A stretch of DNA of 64,000 bases from positions 951,017 through 1,015,016 of the forward strand of contig QXEO01000876.1 in assembly GCA_007115705.1 (NCBI GenBank), read 5' to 3'. Of this stretch, positions 35,613 through 47,000 are shown one piece after another (the first letter of the stretch is position 1; every line of letters begins with the position of its first letter). Source of the stretch: Dactylis glomerata. Taxonomy: Eukaryota; Streptophyta; Magnoliopsida; Poales; Poaceae. The notes under the pieces were generated by a model. It searched no databases. It was not told the origin of the DNA and worked only from the letters and a program-made list of their open reading frames with translations. Both the position numbers and the translations under genes were made by a program.

Positions 35613-36161
35613 TCTCATTGGCACATCTCATCACATCACATCAAATAGTTCCAGAATATTGTTTATATACCGGTGCAAGGTGGAGACTGTTAAGTTGAAC
35701 TTCCACTTAGAACTTCATGTTACACTAGATTGCAACTTGAATAGTGGACTATGCCTTGAACTACAAGTTTGGTGCGCACTAGTTTCACACAAAGCCTAGA
35801 CCGATACTAGACTGCCGCAAGGCTTCCCCGCGGTTTGGAGCTTATGCGTCATACTCCATGGCCTTTCATGAGTTTATTAGAGAGCACCCAACTCCCATAG
35901 ACTGCGACGTTTGACAGTCAGACTCATATAGGTGTGTTCTTCAAAAGATGTTCTGCAGGACAACATCTTTGCTATAAACAAGCCAATTAGAACACATTAA
36001 GATAAACATCAACCTGCCATGCAGAATAGGAGAGTATTGCATCTATATGGAGTGGTAGTATAATGTAAGGATACTCTCCTCTCAGCTGACCAACAGCTTG
36101 TCTCCCAACTCTAATTCACGGGATCTCCGATCACATAGAGTGGGTTACCACTGTGGGCAAC

Positions 36162-39100
36162 TCAAAGTGTGGGTCTCAAACCCATCTCCCTCGATGCATT
36201 ATCTATCACATTGCGTGATAGACCCTTTGTGAAGGGATCTGCCAGATTTTTAGATGTTTGGATATAATCCAACGCAATAACTCCGGAGTTTCTCATTTTT
36301 CTGACAGATTTCAGTCTCCTCTTCACATGTCTTGATGATTTCATATTGTCCTTAGAACTGTTTACTTTGATGATCACAGTTTGATTATCACAGTTCATAG
36401 GAATTGCGGGTATAGGTTTTTCAACCACAGGCAAGTCCATCAAGAGTTCTCGAAGCCACTCTGCTTCAACAGTGGCTGTGTCTAATGCTGTGAGTTCCGC
36501 TTCCATAGTTGACCTCGTTGAGATGGTCTGCTTGCAAGACTTCCAGGAAACAGCGCCACCACCAAGCGTAAACACATAACCACTTGTGGCCTTAGTCTCA
36601 TCAGCATCAGAAATCCAATTTGAGTCACTATACCCTTCAAGTACCCTTGGATACCCAGAGTAGTGAACTCCATAGCTCGCAGTGCCACTCAAATAACACA
36701 AAACCCTTTCAAGGGCCTGCCAATGAACATCTCCAGGATTTGACACAAATCAACTCAACTTGCTAACAGCAAAAGAGATGTCAGGCCTCGTAGCGCTGGC
36801 CAAATACATAAGCGAGCCAATAATCTGAGAATATCTCAGCTGATCTTTAGCATCCTTAGGATCTCCCTGATTCTTTCGAACCAACATGCTAGGATCATAT
36901 GGGGTGGGAGAAGACTTGCAGTCGCTATACCCAAAACGACTCAAGATCTTTTCCACATAGTGAGATTGAAGCAGTGTTATCCCACCATCGTCATCTTTCA
37001 GTAGCTTGATGTTCATGATCACATCAGCCACTCCTAGATCTTTCATCTCAAAACAATGAGATAGAAAGTCTTTGACCTCCTTGATAACAACAAGACTGGT
37101 CCCGAAAATCAGTATGTCATCAACATACAGACATAAGATGACTCCCTCGCCCCCACCATGGCGATAGTACACACACTTGTCAGCTTCATTGACAACAAAG
37201 CCTGCAGCAGTTAAGGTTCTTTCAAACTTCTCATGCCACTGCTTAGGTGCTTGCTTAAGACCATACAAAGACTTCAGCAACTTACACACCTTTCCTTCTT
37301 GACCACCTACTACAAACCCATCCGGCTGATCGATATAAATTTCCTCATCTAACTCTCCATTTAGGAAAGCCGTCTTAACGTCCATTTGATGAACGAGAAG
37401 ACCATGTGAGGCAGCCAGGGATAGTAGTACTCGGATAGTGGTCAATCTGGCCACAGGTGAATAAGTATCAAAGAAGTCTTCGCCTTCTTTCTGGGTATAA
37501 CCCTTAGCAACAAGGCGTGCCTTGTACTTTTCAATAGTACCGTCAGGTCTAAGCTTCTTCTTGAACACCCACTTACATCCTACAGGTTTGCACCCATAAG
37601 GACGATTAGTAATTTCCCAAGTACCATTTGCCAAGATGGAATCCATCTCACTGCGAACGGCTTCTTTCCAGTAGTCAGCATCTTGAGATGCATAGGCTTC
37701 TGAAATAGAAGTGGGAGTGTCATCCACGAGGTATACAATAAAATCATCACCAAAGGTCTTTTCAGTCCTCCGTCTCTTACTCCTAATAGGAGCTTTATTG
37801 TTATCCTCCACAGGATTTTCAGAGTGTTCTATCGAAATGGTGGGTTCAGGAATTGTAAATAATTCTTGACTAGATGAACTAGGCATCTCCTGATTTGATG
37901 AACTGGACGGACCTTTCATTGGAAAGATGTCCTCAAAGAAAGTCGCATCATTCGACTCCAGAATAGTACCAACACGCATGTCAGATACTTCAGATTTTAC
38001 TATCAAAAATCTATAGCCAATGCTATGAAACGCATATCCCAGAAGAACACAATCCACGGTTTTTGGTCCAAGCTTTCGCTTCTTGGGTACCGACAAGTTT
38101 ACCTTTGCCAAACAACCCCAAGTCCGTAAGTAAGAGAGTTTTAACCTCTTCTTTTCCCATTCCTCAAATGGTGTAATTTCTTTGTTCTTAGTGGGAACAC
38201 GATTTAGGACATGACACGCAGTCAAGATCGCCTCCCCCCACCATGCCTTGGAAAGACCCGATGTGTCTAACATGGCGTTAACCAAATCAGTTAGAGTATG
38301 GTTCTTTCTTTCAGCCACCCCGTTAGATTGAGGTGAGTAGGGAGGCGTCCTCTCATGGATTATACCATGTTCCGCACAAAAAGAATCAAACTCGTTGGAA
38401 AAATACTCTCCACCACGATCGGACCTAAGCCGCTTGATCTTACGATCAAGTTGATTTTCTGCTTCAGCTTTATAGATTTTGAAGTAGTTCAAAGCTTCAT
38501 CTTTAGATTTCAGAAGATACACATAACAGTATCTGGTGGAGTCATCAATTAATGTCATGAAATATTTCTTTCCACCTTTTGTCAACTCACCATTCATCTC
38601 ACAAAGATCTGAATGTATGAGCTCTAGTGGTGCCAAATCTCTTGCCTCTGCAGTCTTGTGAGACTTGCGAGGTTGCTTTGCTTGCACACACACTTGGCAC
38701 TTAGAGCCCTTGACATTAGTAAATTTCGGAATTAAACTCATGTTGGCTAGCCGCGTCATGCAACCAAAGTTAATATGACAAAGTCGTGAATGCCAAATAT
38801 TGGACTCATTATCATTGCAAACATGATTAATAACTTTAGTGCATAAGTCTGACAAAGAAAGGCGGAACAAGCCTCCGCACTCATAGCATTTCCCAACAAA
38901 TTGTCCATACTTAGATATTACAACTTTATTGGACTCAAAAACCAACTTAAAACCATCTCGACACAGAAGAGATCCGCTGACGGGATTTTTATTGATGGAG
39001 GGAACGTGCTGCACATTCTTCAGCTGTACGGTCTTCCCCGAAGTGAACTTCAGATTTACCGTACCAACACCTTGAACAAAAGCACGTGAGCCGTTTCCCA

Positions 39101-40568
39101 TCAGCACGGAGCCAGCCCGTGCGACCTGATAAGAAGAAAACATGGAAATATCAGCACATACATGTATATTGGCACCGGTATCTATCCACCATTCAGGCGA
39201 ATGACAAACTGAAAGGATGGTAGGAAATATACCGTACCCAGCATCCTTCATGTCGGTATCACCAACAACAACATTGGCAGAATTGCCGCCGTTTCCATGT
39301 GGACGCTTATCAAAGCGTTTAGGGCAGCTAGGAGCCCAATGATTCGAATCACCACACACATGGCAGGATCCTTTCTTCTTATACTTAGTCTTCTTCTTGA
39401 AGTTGGTAGTCCGCGAGGCCTTGTTCTTGCCGTCAAACTTTCCCTTGCCCTCAAATTTGTTCTTATTCTTGGACTTATGGGACTGGAAGTTATTTTTCTG
39501 CACCACATGTGCACTAGAGCTTCCATCAAAACCTTGAACACGTGTATCCTTTGCTCTCGCCTTTTCCTCAACATGAAGAGAACCAATGAGATCCGAAACG
39601 GAAAACTCGTGTCTCTTATGTTTCAGAGAAGTAGCAAAGTTCCTCCATGAAGGAGGAAGCTTGGCAATAATGCCACCGGCCACAAACTTGTCCGGTAAGG
39701 TACACTTGAACTGCTCGAGTTCTTTGGCAAAAGACTGTATCTCATGAGCCTGCTCCACAATGGGACGGTCATCAGTCATCTTATAATCATAGAATTGTTC
39801 CATGATATACAGCTCAGTGCCAGCGTCAGAAACACCAAACTTGGCTTCCAGCGCATCCCACGCATCCTTGCCATTATCAAATGACATATAGGTGTCAACA
39901 ATGTTGTCACCAAGAATGTTGAACAAAGCCCCCATAAACATGGTGTCGACTTTCTGAAAAGCTTCCTCCTGAGCAGGAGAAAGATCTCCCTCAGGTCTGC
40001 CAAGAGTGGCGCTATAGCAGCCTAGGTTTTTCAACCATAAAACTGCTCTCGTGCGCCATCTCTTATAATGGACACCATCAAAGGGAGGCGGCCTGGTAGC
40101 CGCGGCCAAACCAGTTGGACTCAATTGCCTATAATCAGGTTTTTGGATTGTTGAATATATAAGCAATTTACCATAAGATTTAATCCGAAATAACCAATAA
40201 TAAAACATGATGATAACTGCAGGAATTAATGTAATCATGCATACTAGCAGAATAGACGAACAGATCAAATCTAACACAGATAAAGAGATCACATCTACCC
40301 CAAACGCTAGTACAAGAAACTGTAACAGAAACTGAAATAGATAGGAGCAGATTGCATACGGTGCTGCAGGAGGATTCGCGTTCGCGTTCAGATTCGCGTT
40401 CGCGTTGGCGTTGGCGTTCGCGTTGGCACCAGCGTCGTCGGCCATGTCGTCGATGTAGAGGGCGCTGATGTCCGGGAAGAAGTCCTCGTCGGGAAAGGAG
40501 TCGTCGGTCGACGTGATGCCGTCAGTAGTCGCGCAGAAGCGCTCCCCAAAAACCTGATCGCCCCTCAC
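36162..40568 (-). pseudogene. Copia Gag-Pol polyprotein with one nonsense codon
   Basis: A single frame runs from 40568 to 36162 except for TGA at 36750-36752, where relatives have Arg (KLS-stop-FVSNPGD). It is a CGA to TGA change. Domains in order: an N-terminal Asn-Ala repeat after MADDAG (ATG at 40445, inside the LTR); Gag (FDGVHYKRWRTRAVLWLKNL, DAWDALEAKFG); CCHC knuckle CHVCGDSNHWAPSC; protease WWIDTGANIHVCAD; integrase HHCC (WHSRLCHINFG...CQVC) and DDE core (LIDDSTRYCYVYLL, SDRGGEYFS, SNGVAERKN); reverse transcriptase (WVFKKKLRPDGTIEKYKARL, MDVKTAFLNGEL, LCLYVDDIL); RNase H (YSDSNWISDADETKATSGYVF). The stop removes RNase H. A probable 231-base intron (40359-40129) would remove the hydrophobic stretch between the Asn-Ala repeat and QLSPTGLAAATRPPPF without changing frame. 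Confidence 0.95.
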
Positions 40569-41072
40569 CCGTACAGGTTCACAAGAGGCGGGGTTCCGGA
40601 GGCCTACTGTCCCGTCGTCCGGTGCACGCCGGAAGAGGGGATGGAGAAGGTGTGGCGGCGGCGCAAGGCTCTGGAGGCGAGAGACAGGATGTGATACGGC
40701 GTGATTAGGGTTTGCGCCTAAGCCTGCTTATATAGCACCGGTCGGGTAAGACGTGGGGCGCAGCCCACATCCGAGTTAGTAACAGCCCACGATCCGGAAA
40801 AACCGGAAACGGCTGATAGAGAAATAACTCGCGCAGTAATTTTTCCGAACAGCAAAAAGATAAGTAAGCTCGGCACCGAGGCACAATTCCGCAAACCGCG
40901 GCGCGCGCGCGCGTCGTGACGAGGCGAGGCGTGGCGTGGCGAGGCGAGGCGGGCGGCGGAGGAGGAGGAGCGCGCGTGTAAGCCACTCCTCTTCTCTCAC
41001 TTTAGGAGGTAGTAGAACACCCCCACTATATATATTGGGTTATGGACCAAGGCCCACAACCAAATTCCAACA
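40149..41072 (-). repeat. Copia 5' LTR
   Basis: It drives leftward transcription. It holds a TATA box at 40727-40734, a long GC-rich leader and the Gag start codon at 40445. The GGCGAGGCG-type short repeats near 40920-40960 differ slightly in number from the other LTR. Confidence 0.93.
40727..40734 (-). promoter_or_regulatory. TATA box of the Copia 5' LTR
   Basis: On the minus strand GCTATATAAGC lies 282 bases upstream of the MADDAG start codon. The identical motif is in the other LTR near 35163-35170, from which it could read outward into the sequence on its left. Confidence 0.7.
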
Positions 41073-44000
41073 TGTTCTTAGATGGCATCAGAAACGTAAT
41101 CATCATGAATCGACACTTAATTCTTACAAGCATAAATGCGAGAAAAAATTGAAATGACTAATGAGATGTTTCTAGAATGCAAGTATTTGTGAATTCTAAC
41201 TCCTTTTTTGAGGGACTCGCAAGAGATAGCTTACACAAAAAGGGAACAAAGATATGTATGATCATCTAAAGGTATAATTGGTGCATAGCCAATGAGCCTC
41301 CACAATCGTTTGGATTTGTGGCCATCGGATCATCGTCCCAGAGCATCTCAGCCCTCCATTCGATGTCATTTTTTTTACTGCATGCTACAGTGATTTTTTT
41401 GCACCAGACATTTCTGACTCAGTGTCGCTGACAGTGGGGCTGCCTTCTCGGGGGCCAGTGATCAGAGGGCGAAGTACTTCCCACTTGCGCATTGGCCTGC
41501 GCCCACTTGCTTCTAGCGTGGCAGGCCGGTGCCCACTTGCGTCTCCACAGACCACAGCCAATCCCTGGATGAGACAAAAAGCACCCCGACTGAAACCCTA
41601 AAAAATCCCCCAACCACTCCGGGTATGAGCATAGGCAGCGCCGGCGACTGGGCGTAGGCGACTGTGCGCACGGCCAGCGAGTAGGTGCGGGCGGCGCGGC
41701 TGGCGCAGGGGCATAGGTAGCTGGGCGGCGCCACCGGTGGAAGCGCGCCACTGGTGGCGCCGCCGACGCGCCAATGGGAACGCCGCCGCCGGCGCGCCAA
41801 TGGGAACGCCGCCGCCGGTGGAGGCATGATGCGGGAGCGGCGCCGACACGGTCCCTGTGGAGGCTCAGCGCGATGGCGGCTCGGGTCCCGCGTGGGCGGC
41901 TGGAGGCGGCGCGGGCGACATGGGGAGTGGCGCGAAGGAAGGATAGCGGCTGGGGGCCGGCGCGGGCGGCTGGTGAAGTGGCGCACGGGCGGGGGAGGCC
42001 AGAGGTGCAGGCGGCTGGGGAAGGACGGCGGCGCGCCACCTCGAACCGTCGGTGGTGCCTCACGTCGCCCGAAAGAGGACTAGGAGGAGGTGGTGGTGAT
42101 CCCTGCTGCCTCCTTCTTGGTGGTCACCGATGCAGGTCCCTCTCTCTCTTTCCCTCTCTCTCCCAGGCAGCTCGACCTCCACGGGTGCGTCCTCCGCTGG
42201 AGCCATCTCCGTTCTTTGTGACTCCTGATCCCGTCTCTCTCTGTGTCTTTTCTCAATCTCTCACTCATACCTGATTTGTATTGTGTGTTATTTGCTTCTC
42301 AGCTGAGAATTTGAGGAGGATGGACATGGTGGAGGTGGGAGTGCCTCTCCCCACGGTGAAACTCTCCATGTGTGTCATTTTCTTGCTGCTCTATTCTGTA
42401 GTTTTGAGGAGGAAATTGCATCGAAGCAAAACAACAACAAAATGTACATGCTCTCCCTAATGATTTTGTTACAGGAAGCATTTTTGTATGAGCATACGTA
42501 TTCTAATATATATTCATTTTTGTGTATTGCCTTGATTTTACCTGGTTTACCTACTTACTGATGAACTTTGTAGGATTCAAGTACCTTAGATGTGCCCCTA
42601 CCAAATGAAGAACAACAGATGTGTGCTTTCTATAGCTTCCAAGCAAAGGTATGTTGTGTAAAAAAATTTATCTCTTGCCCTCTTCTAAATTGCTTACTAA
42701 GTTTTTTGCCTTTATGTCCATAATTAATTCCACTGCTGTAGTTTGAGATTTTTGACAATCTATATGTTTGATGTCTTCATATCTTCCAACCTATAACATG
42801 CATCAAATATCCTATTCTTTTGATCTTTGTCGTTAACATAAAAGATCACGCTTTCAATTATTGGGGTGAAAGAAGTTGCTTTAGGCTGATAATTCACTTT
42901 TAATTTTGAGTTCTCTTCCTTTTGAATATGATGACAGCGAACTGTACTAGGACATGAGATCCATACCCATATGTGGGATGTTTTTCTTTGAGAGATGCTC
43001 GCACCTTACCCGGGTATGCACTCAGTGGAACAGAAGGTATGCACTCTCTGCTCAATCTTTCTGAACTAATCCCTGTTATACATCATATACTTTATATATG
43101 TTTTCTTCCCATTTATAGGTGCTAGATATTGCTTCCATTACTTGCTAAATTGGTCAACTTTGACATCCTGCTAAATTTTGGACAATGACTATTGTAGCTA
43201 ATAAAATGAGTGTTTCATTTTTTTTGGGCATTGAATTGCGATCAATTTTACCACATGGGCAGCCCAGCTCATGGGTTTCTCTCTCTACTATCTCAGGCGC
43301 AGAGCCATTTTCATGTGCCCACATGATAAAACTTTGGTTTCAGTAATTGGATTTTCCATTTATATGTGTAATTGCAATATTTTTAGCTAGAATAAGTTCC
43401 AAGAGTCTCATATATTGAAAGATGTCAATTGGATAATTGCAATGGTAGGGGCTCAAATTATTTGGATACTGAATAGCTTTTTGCTATAGAAAATTCAGTC
43501 AGGTACTTTTTCATGTGTATTGCCATGTTTTAGTTTGTAAATAGTGACCTTTACATAAAACATTTGAACAGAATTGCCATGATAGATTTTACCTCTTTTT
43601 CATCCAGGATTGAGCATATGTTATTGGTATAAAATTGGACTGGCCAGAATGGGCGTGTATTGATTGTTATCTGGGAGGATATGCCTTGGTAGTGTAGATT
43701 ACTAAATCTTCTTTACTTTTAAAAGAATAAATATTATATATGAACATCATGTTGTTGGATCAAAAATCATGTTTTGTATGGATTTTAGGCTAATGTGAAC
43801 TGGATTCATTGTTCGCTTTCACCAGGTTGTTTATGAGACCGCAACAAAGTATGATTCATGCTCATGTTTCAATAGTTATTTTTCATAAAAGAAACTTTCT
43901 GAGATGTATGCTTCAGTTTGAGCATTTTCTGGAGATGGTACATCTCATCATAAATCTTATATTCTTAGTACTTATTGGGGTTATGCTTTGCAATAGGAAC

Positions 44001-47000
44001 TTCATTGGGTCTATTCCAAGACAAGATCTCAAGTGGTTTTAAGCACCTTCTGAAACTGTAAGAATTTGTTATCATTTCCATTAGCATATTATGAACACAG
44101 AGCTACGATGCTGACACAGGTGTTCTCCATGGCAGTGGTGAGGGGTCAGCCGATGGGATACTGGACAAGACCGAAAGTCCCTAACCTACATGATTTATTA
44201 ATCTCCAGGTCTGTACCGATTTAGTGTGTTTCCCTTCATTTATTCTTGCATGTATTGGTTCTGCTTCTGTGATGTAAATCGTTCCGCAAGAGGTTCTAAA
44301 TAGTAATATTATATGGGTTTAATGTATTTTCTACTTTGTGCAAGCAATTTATCCTAATGAATATGAGTACTGACTTTTTATTACTTATGTTTGTTTTTAA
44401 ATACCACATCATTACCATAAGAAGGTAATCTCACTAATATTGACATATCTGAGGAAAAAATCTACATGTTTCATCAGGTCAGATCTACATGTTTTGGGGT
44501 AGAAGCATAAAAGAGAGACATGATTCACCTCACCATGCTCTCTAGACAGAATCATCACAAAGATTGCAGCTGCTACACTAGGGTTCGACTTTCAAAAGAA
44601 AAGTCTACAAGGTATATTTATATTGACTGCTATCCACAATACGTACTGTATACATGTGTATATTCTTCGTATGCATATTCCTTTTGCAACTCTAATTATA
44701 TAAGTGTGCTCGTATCCACTATTTCACATTTTGGGACAGTTGGGATCATAGTCAGCTTACTGCTTTGTGTGTGGTGTTAAATACCAAAATCTTTGCACTT
44801 TTTAATTTTTTTTGGACAGTTGGGCTAACAAAACTAAAACCAGCTTGCTGCTTCGTGTCTTGTTAGATACCAAAATCATTGCATAAATATCACGATAAGC
44901 TACTTTATTTTGTTTGTTTTAGTTTGAGATCACATGCCATTAATGGTTTCTAAAGAGAATTTTCCTAATATTAGAATTGAATGTTGGTGATTCCGATCAA
45001 AGGCCAGTGTGAAGATCCAGCACTGTGTATTTAGTCTTTACTGTTTAAGTATGCCAATTAAATCATATTAACAATCACAGTGATGATGCTGAGTGTTTCT
45101 TTTGGATACTCAGCTTAGTATTATCTATTTGAGAATCAGATATGGTAGTGCGATAGTGAAATTATCTAGGCATGGAAAGTTTTCACCATTTGTTTCTTGT
45201 CATAATGATCATTTGCTATTATGATTTTTTGAGCTTTTAACCTGTCTGCTGTTGATTACGGTAGGGGCTTGTTTCTTACTGTGACACATCGCAAATATTT
45301 CAATATTCATTTCTTGATCTATGGCTATTTCATCCGTGCTAGGGGCTGGTTTCTTGCTGCAAGGCATATGGCTTCATTCTCTGGACAAGTGCTCAATATT
45401 GTCTATGTTGAATATTTTTGTGGACAAGACCATGCTGCTGCAGTTTGGAACAATCTTCTTATTAGGCTTAAACATGCAGGTGCCATCCTGGAAAAGCATT
45501 TGGAGAAAATGATGAAGAATTACTTCTCTTAGATATAGAACAAAGATACGTTATCATGATTTTTTTTGTATGGAACTTGAGTTAATAATCTTCTACTCTT
45601 ACCGTTTATTTCATTTGCCTTGCATTTAACTGTTGGTTATTTATCTTTTTATTTGCAGCAGTGTTAACATTTGGTCGTGCAAGTACGAATTTGGTTCTTG
45701 CTTGCATACATCAAATTCCTTCAAACAGGAGGAGGAAGTACTTGCTGATACTTTCAAGGTGATTACTCCTACAGGAGCTATGAAGGTGGATTGCAAAATG
45801 ATTGTATTGCCAATTGATGATAACGAAGTAGTTGCTTGACCTGCCCTGGGATATCAAGTGGAACGAACTGGCAGTGTTCCACAAGTAAATTCCTGATTTA
45901 GATGCTCCCCACAATAGCATAATTCTCCATTTCGAAAAGATGGACAAATACAGGACATTTCTTTGGGGCTTGCTGCGACTTCGACAAGCCCATCTCAATA
46001 CTCCTCTAATAACAGGTAAGAATTGCTGGTGTATGTCATCAGTTTATTACTTTGTCCCATGGTTGACGATATTCTCATGGGTATTGCTTTGTTGCTTTCT
46101 GAGAGTACAACTGTAACTTCCATTCAGTCCTTATGTTTCATGAGTTCCCCACAATATGATTTTTGTGCAGGTGAATTGCAATAAATCTGGTTTTGTGGTA
46201 CATAATGGGACAAAATATGGGAATAACGGTGTCCAAGGTAATTCTATTTTCAGAATGCCATGGCTGTTTTGTTTATAACACATTCTACTAAAATGCTTGC
46301 TGCGGTTACTTCTTAGCTAACCAGTTCTTACTTCATCAGAATTTAGACCGTTAAAAAGATTGTTAATGTATGTCTCTTTTCCAGTCCCTCTTCAAGCATT
46401 CTCTACTAGGATCGCTCAGGTCTTCCCTGTACTGAGTTCCTGCAGCTCTCCTGTTTGGGGAAATGCTCACATGCTTGTGATCCTTAAAATTGCATTTCGG
46501 TTTGTTGTGCCGAGTTCTCTCCTACAACTTCAGAAGGAAATTGCAGATCCTACATTCGTGGTATTTTTGCTTAATCTAATCGAGAATTTCTCTGCTATAA
46601 ATTAGTAGTTGATGAGCAATTTATGACTTTCTTTAGTAAATTTATTGCAATATTATTGTCTGCCAAGGAATTTTTTCATTGTTTGCTTTCATTTATGGTT
46701 TCTGTTCTCCAAAGTGCCCGCTCTCCGTATCCTATCATGTCCCTTGTTCCAGTCTAGCAGGGATTTTCATCCATGGAGAAGTATTACTCAACAAAGGGTC
46801 GATATCAAGTGACGCGTTTTGGATTTGCGCCTTGCAGGACCTGACATTTTTATTTTTAAGTTGTTGATCATTGGGCAGATCTGAAGTCTGGAAATATAAC
46901 CAATTTCAGAGAACACAAATTAGCAGAACACCTGGCATATCTTATAAGCTAATAATAAGATAGCATAATGCATCTTAGGCACTGGTAGGAGTGTGGATAC

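Larger units (their letters stand above)
34587..41072 (-). mobile_element. Full-length Copia LTR retrotransposon
   Basis: LTRs at 34587-35599 and 40149-41072 begin TGTTGAATAT and end TTCCAACA on the plus strand. The 5 bases outside are TGTTC on both sides (34582-34586 and 41073-41077). The coding strand is minus, so the right LTR is the 5' LTR. Internal order is Gag, protease, integrase, reverse transcriptase, RNase H, as in Copia. The LTRs are nearly identical apart from a gap of about 90 bases and a few substitutions, so insertion was recent. One nonsense codon breaks the polyprotein. A polypurine-like tract (GTGGGGGAT, minus strand) abuts the 3' LTR. I could not see a standard initiator-Met tRNA primer site after the 5' LTR. 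Confidence 0.96.

Noticed and set aside
41419..42274. Pro/Ala/Arg-rich frames on both strands
   Set aside because: Low-complexity GC-rich repeats with no recognisable domain; kept only as part of the unexplained region.
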